A stretch of 31,802 nt of DNA from Rhizopus sp. PT2906. Lineage: Eukaryota; Mucoromycota; Mucoromycetes; Mucorales; Rhizopodaceae. Position numbers and translations under genes: made by a program. Below the pieces are notes generated by a model that was given only the letters and a program-made list of their open reading frames with translations, had not been told where the DNA came from and did no database searches. This document shows, in pieces, positions 11,201-21,546 of the stretch; position 1 is the stretch's first letter, and the number at the start of each line of letters is the position of its first letter. The stretch lies in assembly GCA_025529335.1 (NCBI GenBank), contig JAMYHX010000494.1, positions 1 to 31,802 on the forward strand, written 5' to 3'.

Positions 11201-14200
11201 TCACCTTCGCTATTTTAGGAAGAAGACCATTGGCTTCAGTATGAGAGACATTCAATTCTTCAATGTCATCAACCTCCATATTGTCCTCTAGTAATGGCTT
11301 ATCTGTGCGGCTGAATATATCCGTGATCTTGTGCTGTCTATACTTGTCGTTTCTTGCTGCAACACGCTTGAACAGCCAGTCAGGATGACGAACACGAGGA
11401 ACAGGGTTATGAACCTTTTGCATTGCTGCAGGAATAGTAATTAGCTTTTGAATAACAGAGCCGAAACGATCAAGGTAATAATTCCAGTCGAGAACATCAC
11501 GGATCTCAAAAGAGTCCAGCGAGTTGTCACCGAGCCATTTACGGAGGTAATGTTTTTTGACGCTTTCTTCGGATTGAAAGATAGCAACAGGAACAGCACG
11601 TTCAGAGACTGGTAATCCATAAGGACGAGCAGAGATAATAAAATTACAAGCTAAACCCTTGTCTTTTACCATCTGGTCGCCTAAAAACTCTGCGAGGCGC
11701 TTAGCTGTACTGATTGATGTAGACTTTTGACCATCATACTGCGCAAGTGTCTTGGACATGTTTCTATTTTCCGCAATAAGCTCAAACAGTTCCTCATCCG
11801 TGATATCAGCCGCCTTGCTGTAAAGTACATCTAACCATCTGTTGGCAACCTTTGCAACTGCAGCATAACACTCTTCGAGTGTATTTCCTTCCAAAAACAC
11901 TTTGAAAATCTCTGTTTGAAAGATTTTGATAAGCTTCAATTCACCACGACGCTTTACTTCAAATCCTTTAAGTTCAGCAAGTGATCCATCCATGTTAAAC
12001 ACAGCATATCGTTTCTTCAAAAGCTTGTCTTCCTCAGTAGATGAAGGTAAAACCATGGCTCGATAAGGTCCATCAATTTCAAAAAAGATACTATTTTCTT
12101 CACTCACAGAGTATTCATATGTCTTTGGGTTAACCAGATGTTGATACTGTTTGTTGGTAAACTGTGCATGCACCAAATGATTCAACATAGTACATGGGTA
12201 GTAGATACGAAATGATTTACCGTTTTTTAAAGTAAACGAAAACGTTTCTGGAAATGTCTTTGGTAGAATACACCAAATACCATCTGTATCGAGTTCCAAT
12301 GGTCTACCGATACGTTCAACAAGCTGACGAGCCATTTGGATGATATTTGAACCAGTTAAACAGACAATACCAGCCATTTCTAATGAATGCCAACGAGCAG
12401 CAGGTCTCATCACATAACCATAAAAGGAGTTCAAGATACACTTGTGAGCCAACTGAAGTGAGTCATATAATACAATCATATTCTTTGCCTCTCCAATCTT
12501 GGTTGCAGATCCATCTTTGATAGCTTCATCCAGCTTTCCTTTCCAAGTTTTATGTAATCCCTTATATTCATAGCGACGATCACGAAATGCACGAACAGTC
12601 TCAATATAGAATGGATTTTCACGTTGACAAATGATAGATTCTCTTTCAATCGTCTTTGTCTCCTTGACTCTACTGTAAACCTTTCTAGAGTAATCCTTCA
12701 GGCGGGCTCGCAATAACGTAGATTTTTCGGTATCACTTAGGGCATGCCATGGACGTGGTGGCTGATCTGGATGTTTAGCAGGGAAGGTCTCTTGAGACAG
12801 TTGGTTTTCGATCATTTTATATTCATTGCGCTTTGCTGGTGTAAATTCCCCACGCCAGAGCCACTTCATTCGACGATCACAGTTCTTGTCTGGTTTGTTA
12901 AAATCACAAGTTGCACACATGGATTCATCAATCATAGCATCAGGTTGAAGACGGTTAGTCAAGATGATATTGGGATACATGGCTGCAACATCCAAGTGAT
13001 AGATCAAGGGTGCTTCCTGACGAATAGGTCGGGCCTTGAGGTCCTCAAGTTTTTCAATGATGGCTTGTTTTACTTCATCATAGTTTGTAATGTCTTCGAG
13101 CTTTTTCTTTTCTTCAACTGTAATGGTGAATTTTAAAGCGTCATCCAATTGATCTATTAGCTATAGAAATGTAATGAATAAAGTGCACATATATCAAACT
13201 GTTAAGTATCTACCTCTTGTGCTGCAGATGGATCAACCTTAAAATCAGTACTTATATCACTTCGAAACACGCCTGCCTCTAAGGCTTCGACATGGCCACC
13301 GACATAAGTCTCACTTTCTAATAGATGTCCATCATAGAATGAGATTGGGTCGTCCACATGCTTATTGGGTATGATAACATTAGCTCTGTATGCTTCAACC
13401 TAGAACAAAGTTATTAAAGCATATCAACAAGACATAGTACACTAGCTTACCATGAGTAACTGCTCACAAAGGGTTCCTGTGCCTTTTCTTAGTACTTCAT
13501 CAGGTATTAATGGAATGATATTACATAGTGAGAAAATGAAAGGGTGCACATATTTCATATAGAGGTAATAGGTTGCGACAGCATCTGATACTGAATATTG
13601 AGCCAACACTTGAGGTTGCTCACTAGCAAATCGAGTCATATCTTCAGGGTCCAATTCAAGTGGATTATAGCCCAACTTGATAGTCGTCACTGCCTTTAAA
13701 CCTTGACTTCCGTTGGGCAAATAAGAATCACGCTGCACCCATCTGAATGCGTCCATATGAGATGCATGTTTACACTTATACTCGTCTTCGTCGTCCTTAT
13801 AAACCCCAATTTCATGATACATATTTATTCCATGTGCCTTGGCTCTTCCTTCCACAAATGGCCAATCGAAAAAGTCACCGTTATATGTTACGTAGATTGT
13901 TGGTTTAGCTTCTTGTATGTGTTCGAAAAATCGTCTCAAGACTGCTTCTTCATTTGCCTCGTTAAAGATGATGAATGGTCCTTCAAATTCAGGCTTTGGT
14001 GTATATTCAAAATCCTCAATATCTTGGCTGACAATTTCTCTGTTTGTGATCAAATAACCCTAATAGATCATATAAGTTAGTTCCTCGAGGTGATATAAAT
14101 TCATCTCCTTACTCTTCCGTCAATCATGTAAGAGATCATCATGATTTGATCGATATTGACATCGGGAAACTTAAGGGGAAGCTTTGTTGTTTCAATATCG

Positions 14201-15327
14201 AATGCTAGAATAATGGGCTCTGGACGATGAACTAAATCTGTGCGTCGTGTGAGAGTAATTGTGCCATCTTCTTGAGCTTTTACATCATACCAAAGACCAA
14301 CGCGAATATCTATTCAAATGTTACCATCACTTCAATATGAATTGTGAATAATACCTACCAAGGTCTATGGCTGTACGAATGTGAAAGGGGATATCATATT
14401 CGCGAATATCAATCACGTTTTCTAAAACTTCATCTGGATTTCTTCTGGAAGACATTGCTGCTGAATAAATATCATCATATCTGATCTTGTTTGAAGCGCT
14501 TTATAGATATTAGTCAACCTGTTTAATTTTTCTTTCTTGGTCATACTTTATCATTTCTGCATAAGTATCAACTGCGTCTAATTTGGCTTTATTTTTCTGA
14601 ACGGCTGGCAGTAACACTTTACGTACATTCATCAGATCCTTTATATTACGAAAATTGAGTTGTATAAAGGTACGGGTATGACCAACTAAATGGTTTGGCT
14701 ATCGATTGTGTCAATAAAATAGTAAATACAATACCAATGAAACACATACTTGTTTTAAATCTTCCTTCTTTACTCTTTTAAGCTTTTCGATCAGCCCTTC
14801 AAATCTCCTATGTAAATAATCTTCCACTTCACCTTCTGTTCCAGGCTAAAAGCAGAGTATATTAGCAAACCTACACATATATATATATATATATACAACG
14901 TACCTTGCAGCCAATATAAAAGTATGGACTATACACTTTAATCGCTTTGAATGTTTCCCCATTGTCATTAATAAAGTAAAATTCAACAGCTGATCTCCCA
15001 CTTGACCATTCGGAATCAGGAACAGTTGTCTATATAAAAAATATCAATATATGTCATATAACAACCTCATCACTTGTTTACTGTGTGCATATTCAAAAGC
15101 CAGCCTAAACGTTCAGGTCCTTCTTGATATCGTTCGAATCCGAATCTATATTCGATATCTTCCTGTATACGAGCATCCTCAAAGCGTTGGTCGATATTTG
15201 AGGGTGCAGTTGTACTCTTTGAAGGGAGTCCATATTTGTTAAATGATGTTGAAGCAAAGTTTTTTTTGAATCCCTTTTGACCATTGAATCGTGATGAACT
15301 TAAGCCAAATTCAGGTCTACTGGGCAT
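8283..15327 (-). CDS. POL2: DNA polymerase epsilon catalytic subunit A
   Basis: Leading-strand replicative polymerase in the nucleus, with 3'-5' proofreading and a role in CMG helicase assembly. Nine exons: 15327-15082, 15029-14904, 14845-14750, 14698-14519, 14485-14359, 14309-14113, 14059-13451, 13399-13214, 13160-8283. They sum to 6,645 nt, encoding 2,214 aa, close to the 2,222 aa of budding yeast. Visible features in order: FGFERYQEGPERLGWL near residue 60-80; exonuclease motif I FDIETT (D296, E298); Exo II NGDFFDWPF (D386); Exo III YSVSDAVATYY; polymerase motif A DVAAMYPNI (D646); the CysX insertion CATCDFNKPDKNC that binds an Fe-S cluster in this family; motif B KCILNSFYGYVM; motif C ELDTDGIWC. 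The inactive B-family half follows, then two C-terminal cysteine modules (CTYC...CKGC and CNRC...CSKC) that contact the B subunit. All catalytic residues checked are present. The start agrees with the family N-terminus. Confidence 0.97.
14877..14895. repeat. (AT)n microsatellite in POL2 intron 2
   Basis: An uninterrupted AT dinucleotide run lies inside the intron between POL2 exons 2 and 3, next to the GTACGT donor (minus strand). It does not touch coding sequence and is likely length-polymorphic. Confidence 0.85.
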
Positions 15328-15408
15328 GCTATGTTATTGATTAGGATGTAGGAAATGAAAATGAAGGGGGCAGAAGAAGGAGAGTGAGAGAGTCAGGTCC
15401 ACGAAGAA

Positions 15409-15460
15409 ACGCGAAAAAAACAGTTTTATTTTTCTGAATCCGAAACAGTCCTAGACGCGT
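15409..15460. promoter_or_regulatory. Candidate MBF/SBF sites upstream of POL2
   Basis: A perfect MCB core, ACGCGT, lies at 15455-15460, 128 bp before the POL2 ATG. AACGCGAAAA, an SCB/E2F-like CGCGAAA element, lies at 15408-15417, and GAGCGCGA near 15493 is a weaker match. In fungi these motifs bind MBF/SBF (Swi6 with Mbp1 or Swi4 type proteins) and drive G1/S transcription of replication genes, including polymerase subunits. The motifs are seen directly; function here is inferred from their identity and their place in front of an S-phase gene. Confidence 0.55.
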
Positions 15461-15614
15461 CCCTATTGAATGCTGTTTGTCAAAAATCTTTGAGCGCGAT
15501 GGCGATATCGTTTTCAAATGCCGCAGGTACAGCAATTTGTCTTCTAGTTAGTTGACATCATAGAATCATATTAATAAATTGTACTAGTAAATATAATATG
15601 TATACATGCCTTGA

Positions 15615-16262
15615 TTAACTTGTTAATAAATCAGCCAAAGATGGAGGCAAATTACGCTTATTAGCCATAAACTTCAGCTATTAAAAAATCAAGTCAGACT
15701 CTGTCCATAATAATTATGATTGACTTACCTTTTTAATCCTCATCATACTATTGGCTAAGCTGGACAGATGGTGAAAAGAAGCAATACGGATAGCTTTATC
15801 CACTGATTCAGATAAGCGAAGAGAGTTCAGCAAGCCAAGGGCTCTAGAATGTCTCACTGGCTTGCATGCAGTATTAATTAGCCTCAATATATCCTTATCC
15901 ATTTCAATATCAGCGCTATCAAAGGTGTCTTGGCATTCATCCTGTTTGCCTGTACCTTCTGCTTCATCTAGTTCATGTATATCTCGTTATAATTATGATA
16001 AATAAACCATTTCGATCTTTCCCAGTTTCAGATGCAGATTCAACAATGGGCGGTTACGATAATACTTCATTCGCAGAAAGATATTAGTTTACATCTTAAC
16101 AAGCCAACTTGTCAATACTCTTCCGATTTTTGCACAAATTTAGCATATGCTTATCCATCAAAAGCAGGAATACCGCTCTTTTGTTCTGCTTCTCTGGCGA
16201 TGGAGCACAATCAAGATGTTATCAGAGTCACATATAGCAGCCTGTCCAGATTAGCTTGCTCT
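15615..16262 (-). pseudogene. CTF4: Broken CTF4/And-1 (WDHD1) C-terminal region
   Basis: Ctf4 is a trimeric replisome hub that links CMG to polymerase alpha. The intact tail reads EMDKDILRLINTACKPV, then RALGLLNSLRLSESVDKAI, then FHHLSSLANSMMRIKK. It is spliced over a canonical 51-nt intron (15728-15678) to a last exon of 20 codons ending at TAA 15615-15617. This matches the Ctf4 C-terminal helical region. Upstream, the Ctf4 beta-propeller (SepB) survives only in pieces across different frames: CDSDNILIVLHR near 16230, IPAFDG then a TGA then AYAKFVQKSEEY, a TGA where the family has the Trp of its YW motif, QVGLL.RCKLI, and NRPLLNLHLKL near 16050. A TAA at 15987-15989 closes the tail frame. 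The WD40 part is absent, and so is much of the segment between the propeller and the tail. It lies upstream of POL2 in the same orientation. An intact copy probably exists elsewhere, since the gene is normally needed for efficient replication. Confidence 0.75.
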
Positions 16263-17195
16263 CTACTAATAATGCATTTTTTAATGTATAATGATTATTA
16301 AAAAAGATAATTGATGTAGAATATTTAGTGAGATACATGCAGTCATTATGCTAAATAAGGTAGTTCCATTAAGTACTACATCGTTATATCAAAAGACTCA
16401 TCGACTATACGTCGCAACAAACGTAATAGACTTAATGACAAGCTTGGGCCTGAAGAATAAGCGGATGATCTTTCCACAGCATCTCTTAATACTATGGCCT
16501 ATTTTGATACTCATGTAGCTCTTATTTAATAGAATGCAGTTAGCCAAAATGGTTATGCTCTTCTTTTTCTTGATTTATCATTTATTATTCGATCTTTTAA
16601 TAGGTTGTTCCCTCTAATGCACTTTATGTAGACAAAAGTAAGAAAGACAACAACAGAAAAGATCATGTACAGACACTTCGCTGTATTGTAAATATAAAAA
16701 AAGGATCAGTCAAATAAGGATAAATAGTAAGTATAAAGTCTAGTATTACTTTTACTTTATGTCAATTACGTGTCTTATTCATATGCATAACTTAACAAAA
16801 AAAAATATGTATGGTTTATACAAAAGCAATGGTGGGGTAACCATAGTAACTAACGAATGTAATTTACAGTGGAATACATTCTGCTGTTCAATAATAAATA
16901 ATAACTTAGCTTTACTGTATCTTTTGTTATAAAATAAAAGCGTTTTTTTTTTTCATAAATGTCTATGAAACAGTTATCACGCAGACAGGACTTGACGATT
17001 TTTTCTATGAATGGGCTAGTCTGTCCGTTAGAACTCAGTCAAGTCTATCCATAGATAAGCACTCAAGCATCATTCCGTAGGCTTATCGATTAACTCCATT
17101 TGTAAATAGAGAAATAGCGTCTATTTTAGATTATTTAGAATAAAGTGTGGGAGAGAGCAAATGATGACATGTGACGGCAGTAAAGATGCCTGATA
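16263..17195. other. AT-rich non-coding stretch
   Basis: No frame with domain-like composition on either strand. It may contain further unrecognisable remains of the CTF4 gene, but none could be aligned by eye. A GACTTGAC/GTCAAGTC inverted pair lies near 16990 and 17037. There are several poly(A)/poly(T) tracts. Confidence 0.45.
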
Positions 17196-17226
17196 CCCCT
17201 TTGAAGGGGGCCTTAAAAATTAAGGC
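17196..17226. repeat. Two abutting perfect hairpins
   Basis: CCCCTTTGAAGGGG (17196-17209) is a 6-bp stem with a 2-nt loop. It is followed at once by GCCTTAAAAATTAAGGC (17210-17226), a 7-bp stem with a 3-nt loop. No gene, T-run or known element is tied to them. They might be a transcript end structure or a remnant of an element terminus. Confidence 0.5.
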
Positions 17227-17253
17227 AAATCAAAGTAGACAAGCTTAGATCAA

Positions 17254-17577
17254 GTGTATTCCTCTTGTTCCTTTTTTACAACTCACTTTGATTTTGTCTT
17301 GTTTAATACTTTAAGAGCGTCTAAAGCTGTTATCAAGGATATCTTTATTTGTTTACGCTATTCACTAAATGGACAAAAAGCTTCACACTTACAGCAAAAA
17401 AAAAAGATCAAAATAATAAAATATCTCAGTTTAGTTCGTATAAGTCAAATGCATCTTTTGTATTCCCAAGAAATCTTGCTTTCTCCTCTTTCTATAGACA
17501 AAGCTACGAGTTATGCTCCTCTTGTTCATTTACGACATTCACTTTTTCAAATTATCTTTGATCTGTGGTGTAAATAA
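17254..17577 (+). other. Unrecognised 107-codon open frame
   Basis: An open frame with ATG and stop, starting MYSSCSFFTTHFDF and ending HSLFQIIFDLWCK. It has no family match that I recognise and is dominated by residues expected from AT-rich DNA. The first and last thirds are weakly similar at DNA level (CTCTTGTTC followed by TTTAC and a CACTTT motif). It lies between a pseudogene and a transposon, so it is probably not a gene. Confidence 0.15.
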
Positions 17578-17712
17578 AAATAAGACGCATTCATTTGTTT
17601 AATAAAATAGGGGTGTATCATATGCACTTACGGAACCTACCAACAGTTCGTCCAATGAATTAGCTCAAAGTTATCACAATGAATCCGATGATAAGCTTGT
17701 TTTTACGAGGTA

Positions 17713-18900
17713 CAGTGAGAACGGTAAATTTTGTCCGTTTTCATATATTTTTCTCTTATAAACACATAAAATGCCTTGTTTAACGTTGTCTCAAAAAGAA
17801 AAAATTGTTACCAGACGCTGTGATGGCATTTCGGCAGCACAAATCACCACTGACGAGAACATTACAGAAAGATATGTACTTCGAGTTTACCAGCAATGGG
17901 AAAAACATGGAACAATAGCGATAAACCCAGGTCTGGAAGACGTCCTATCCTCAACGATAGGAAAAGAAGAGAGCTGAGAAGAGTAATATGTGCAAACCGC
18001 CGCGCTACTCTTAGCGAAATCAGTCAATTAATCAGCACCAAGGCTTGTGAGGACACAATTCGCAATGAACTGAAAAAATTTGGCTATGCTTCTCACGTGG
18101 CTGCCAAGAAACTTTTCTTGAACGAAAAGCAACAAAAAGCAAGGTATGCTTTTGCAAGAAACACGAACACTGGACAGTAGATGATTGGCGAAAGGTGATC
18201 TGGACAAACGAGTCAAGCTTTGAAATTGGCAAGCTGTCCTCACAACCTAGAGTTTGGCGCAGGACACTGAAAAAGTTCAACAAAGAATGTCTGGCGCCAA
18301 CTTTTAAAAGTGGCAGAATTTCTATCATGATTTGGGGCGCCATAGCTGGTGGAAAGAAGTCGAAACTTGTTTTTATGAAGACAGGCATGAGGACAAGTGC
18401 TGAATTCATAAACCAGGTCTATGAGCCAGTATTACTAGACTTTTACAAAAGTCTAAATAGTCCTGTGCTCATGAAAGATGGACACCCATCCATAGAACGA
18501 AAATCGCTGCCGAATGGAGAGAGGCAAAAGTTATAAGCAAGTTGTCCTGGCCAGCACAATTGCCGGATTTAAATCCAATTGAAAATTTGCAGAGCATAAT
18601 GAAGAGAGTAATGCTGTATGCCCTCATGCCAAAACCCAGCAAGCCATGGAATTAGTTTTGTAGAGTGTTTGGAGTGATTTTACACCAGAGACCATTAACA
18701 GGTTGATTGATTCCATGCCAAAGAGGGCCAAGGCTGTATTCAAGGCTCGTGGTGGACCCATCAAATACTAAGCCAATAAAAATCCAAAAATTGCTTAATA
18801 ACTCTCTTTTTTTTCGACATTCTAATGTAAATGATCTTTCTCCATCATTTGTTTTGACTTATAACTGCAACAGAGCTACAAAGGGTCACTTTCTTTACTG
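17713..18900 (+). mobile_element. Decayed Tc1/mariner element (DD34E type)
   Basis: Proposed ends: left terminus CAGTGAGAACGGTAAATTTT from 17713, preceded by TA at 17711-17712; right terminus reads, on the minus strand, CAGTAAAGAAAGTGACCCTT from 18900 inward. The two share CAGTRARAA, GT.A and TTTGT at matching spacing, so they look like eroded terminal inverted repeats. The TA duplication is not clean on the right. A broken transposase fills the interior. The total of about 1.2 kb is usual for fungal Tc1 elements. Confidence 0.6.
17771..18780 (+). pseudogene. Tc1-type transposase, frameshifted
   Basis: The N-terminus (MPCLTLSQKEKIV...) is a helix-turn-helix DNA-binding region. A second HTH block follows (RKRRELRRVICANRRATLSE), and then the DDE catalytic domain. 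The frame breaks at least three times: near 17925, near 18165 (TAG at 18178) and near 18480. Catalytic signatures: VIWTNESSF, where the first Asp of the usual DES/DEN motif is Asn; MKDG, carrying the second Asp; and LPDLNPIENL, carrying the Glu. The Asp-Glu spacing is 34 residues when the broken frames are followed, the Tc1 DD34E class. The frameshifts and the lost Asp make it inactive. Confidence 0.8.
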
Positions 18901-18934
18901 TTTAGTCTTTAATAGAATTAAAAAAAACTGACTT

Positions 18935-19556
18935 TTAAAAAACGGCAAACACTTTTTGGATGTCATTGTGCTGTTGTATGAAACTTTCGTCGAATGCTGG
19001 TCGTTTACTTCCGCTGTCTTCTTGTAGTGTGAGGTGTTGAGATGTGCTGGGAACTCAGAGTGCTTTAAAGGAATAATCTCGTGCGTCGTCATCTTGCTGT
19101 TTTGCTGAGACCCAGTTGAATGCTGCGAGCCGTTTTGTATCTTCGATGATTTCGTCCAAAAGTTGGATGGCTTCCTGTGGTGCCATGGTTGCTTAGTGTG
19201 TGTGAAGATATAATTGTTTTTCGTATATTTCTGTTGTCGCTCTTGCTTCAATTCTTGTGTTATCTGCGATCCGATAGATAGTGTTGAGAACTTGGTACGT
19301 ATCCACGTTATGTCGTTTGTATTTTTGGATAAAGGATTTTTTGATGCTTTCTCCCGTTGCCCATTCTTCATGATAGTATTTATGGACATACTTTTTGTAT
19401 CTCTTAAGGCTCTCTTTAAGCTGGTGGAATGGTCATTCCTCCAGAAATTTCTTTGATACCGTTAGGTAATTCGGTTTCCTTATAAGCTCTTTGTTGTTCA
19501 TAGAGTCCTTCTGCCATTGTTGAAAGAGTTGAAATAGCTCTATTTGTGCGTAGCAT
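18935..19556 (-). pseudogene. Broken retroelement-like structural ORF (Gag-like, unassigned)
   Basis: Read on the minus strand from an ATG at 19556: MLRTNRAISTLSTMAEGLYE, then a frame change near 19430, then KRYKKYVHKYYHEEWATGES and VLNTIYRIADNTRIEARATT, a stop after LYLHTH, then QEAIQLLDEIIEDTKRLAAF, another stop, and EDSGSKRPAFDESFIQQHND to a TAA near 18936. The charged helical style, a KRPAF-type motif and the placement suggest an ORF1/Gag-like protein of a retroelement, perhaps a DIRS-like element of Mucoromycota. I cannot name the family with certainty. It abuts the right end of the Tc1 element, which may have inserted next to or into it. Confidence 0.4.
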
Positions 19557-19730
19557 TTGGTATATCAGTCATATAGTGAACCCATGATGTACGGCTTAGA
19601 AAGATATGAAGAAAAGAAGTATTTTATTTGTTTTTATTATATATATGGAAAATAAAGCGTGGCTCAGAGAGTATGTATCACATTATAAGCCGAAATGGAA
19701 CCAACTATGATTGTGTTAGGCATGACATAC
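19557..19730. other. Short non-coding spacer
   Basis: AT-rich sequence between the Gag-like remnant and the 151-bp inverted repeat. It has no recognisable gene or motif. Confidence 0.4.
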
Positions 19731-19881
19731 AATTGAAAGTAAAAGCACCGTAAATAAATGTTGTTACTGCTTTGAAGGATGGACATCGTATAGTTACACC
19801 AATTCACTTGCTGTGTTGGTTGCTTACAAATTTGGTTATTGGCTTTTTACTCTAAGTTTGCGGACCGTGATTTATTTTGCA
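19731..19881 (+). repeat. 151-bp inverted repeat, left copy
   Basis: Matches the reverse complement of 26704-26854 without gaps at 146 of 151 positions; all five differences are transitions. The last 27 bp (from 19855) are AGTTTGCGGACCGTGATTTA..., the end sequence of the Tc1-like element at 25227-26730. The first 124 bp also have weak inverted ends of their own (GAAAGTAAAAGC and GGCTTTTTACTC). It could be one terminus of a long-TIR composite element of about 7.1 kb, or an independent copy of a small repeat carrying a Tc1 end. Confidence 0.85.
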
Positions 19882-20320
19882 GATACTGCAAGGACGGCTG
19901 ATCAGAACCCGGGATACAGAACCTAGAGAGAACACCATACATTGCGGGACGCCTATTGATGGCTTGTAAGAAGATAAGGATTGCACTATGAAAAAATCCT
20001 ACACGTAACAGCATAAGAAACAGGAGAGAAAGACGATGCTAATTTAAGGAAATAGGGATTGCATTTGAACAAGTAGTTTTTTTTTACGTGTATATACACA
20101 AAATATATTATTGCACGCGCAGCCAAGCACGTTTTGTTGATTTTAACTTGTAAAAGATCATCTGATCGTTTTATTTTATATAATCCCCTAATGAGCACCT
20201 GTAAAAAGGTTATGATTCGAGTATCAGACGCCAACAGTTATGCTGGTTTCAAGTCCTTGCTTATTCTAAAAAAATGTGTTGTTTTCGTGTAAAAAATCAA
20301 AACCAACTGAATTCAACAAG
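19882..20320. other. Non-coding stretch before the repeat array
   Basis: AT-rich. The minus-strand frame 19986-20234 shows no family features. A CCCGGG-containing segment near 19906-19912 superficially resembles a tRNA T-arm, but no tRNA fold follows. Nothing was confirmed. Confidence 0.4.
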
Positions 20321-21271
20321 CACCACATCTGCTCGGATTGCCTTCTCCCTAACACAAATACATGTGCTTAGAGCAAGATGTACCTACTGCTGCCACCATA
20401 TCATACATCGTCCATTGGCTCGGGGGACTAAATGAATGAAAAGAGAATCAGACTGACGTATGGCTGTGCTTGACTGTCCAGAAACTATCAAAAAGCTCGC
20501 AAAAAAAGTTAGTCAAATTAAATCCAGTGTTTTAAGACAGGCAATACGTCAACATTTACCTTGGTATTTAAACAGGAATGCTATTTAGTAATCAAAACCA
20601 CCACATCTGCTCGGATTGCCTTCTCCCTAACACAAATACATGTGCTTAGAGCAAGATGTACCTACTGCTGCCACCATATCATACATCGTCCATTGGCTCG
20701 GGGGACTAAATGCATGAAAAGAGAATCAGACTGACGTATGGCTGTGATCGATACTACTAGAAAATTCAAGCACCACATCTGCTCGGATTGCCTTCTCCCT
20801 AACACAAATACATGTGCTTAGAGCAAGATGTACCTACTGCTGCCACCATATCATACATCGTCCATTGGCTCGGGGGACTAAATGAATGAAAAGAGAATCA
20901 GACTGACGTATGGCTGTGCTTGACTGTCCAGAAACTATCAAAAAGCTCGCAAAAAAAGTTAGTCAAATTAAATCCAGTGTTTTAAGACAGGCAATACGTC
21001 AACATTTACCTTGGTATTTAAACAGGAATGCTATTTAGTAATCAAAACCACCACATCTGCTCGGATTGCCTTCTCCCTAACACAAATACATGTGCTTAGA
21101 GCAAGATGTACCTACTGCTGCCACCATATCATACATCGTCCATTGGCTCGGGGGACTAAATGCATGAAAAGAGAATCAGACTGACGTATGGCTGTGATCG
21201 ATACTACTAGAAAATTCAAGCACCACATCTGCTCGGATTGCCTTCTCCCTAACACAAATACATGTACTTAG
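20321..21271. repeat. Higher-order tandem array (278 + 172 bp dimer, twice, plus a partial unit)
   Basis: The core beginning CACCACATCTGCTCGGATTG starts at 20321, 20599, 20771, 21049 and 21221, so spacings alternate 278, 172, 278, 172. Each 450-bp dimer is a long unit (core plus a 130-bp tail) and a short unit (core plus a 25-bp tail). The two dimers appear identical by eye, which implies a recent unequal exchange or duplication. Long and short cores differ at one base (AATGAATG versus AATGCATG). The fifth copy keeps only about 51 bp. Each long unit holds an identical 42-codon frame. Confidence 0.9.
20460..20588 (+). other. 42-codon frame in the long array unit (second copy at 20910-21038)
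   Basis: ATG to TAG, starting MAVLDCPETIKKLAKKVSQI and ending RQHLPWYLNRNAI. Its lysine-rich helix and HLPWYLNRN tail look protein-like rather than random. It may be a captured exon or a transposase fragment that was amplified with the array. There is no family match and no promoter evidence. Confidence 0.25.
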
Positions 21272-21509
21272 TGAAATATGCTATCAAACTAGAGTGTTGG
21301 TTACCTTGAAGAAACGAATGCAGGAGAAGAAAAGTAGATTGTAAAATGTAATTTTCTTACTCAAATTTATAAACATGGACAAAGGAAACTTCTCAGAAAA
21401 AATTAGGATTCAATAGCAAAACCCGCACATCTTGTGCAAATTGAATTAGCGCAAATCTGCAGTACAAATAGCAAAATACTAAAAAACAGTTTTCGATGTG
21501 TAATTCTTA

Positions 21510-21546
21510 GGGAAACACTATGCACACGCGAAAATGCACGCGAAAA
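21510..21546 (+). repeat. Left TIR of the 8-bp-TSD element
   Basis: 37 bp starting GGGAAACACTATG and containing ACGCGAAAA at 21526-21534 and 21538-21546. It pairs with 22656-22692 with three mismatches, all transitions. Confidence 0.9.

Noticed and set aside
13148..13214. Apparent gap between two POL2 open frames that might indicate a frameshift
   Set aside because: A canonical 53-nt intron (GTAGAT...CTATAG) joins 13214 to 13160 in phase.
16032..16301. 89-codon plus-strand frame
   Set aside because: It is antisense to the recognisable CTF4 fragments on the minus strand and has no features of its own.
18028..18409. Long minus-strand open frames opposite the Tc1 transposase
   Set aside because: They are antisense shadows of the transposase frame, which carries the catalytic motifs on the plus strand.
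18937..18978. Sequence ending in GTGCTG considered as the right inverted repeat of the first Tc1 element
   Set aside because: Read on the minus strand it encodes the end of the Gag-like ORF (QQHNDIQKVFAVF). A better terminus with matching spacing lies at 18900.
19900..19960. Possible tRNA-derived SINE (CCCGGGTTCTGATCA-like T-arm on the minus strand)
   Set aside because: The T-loop does not fit GTTCRANYC and no A-box or acceptor stem could be placed.
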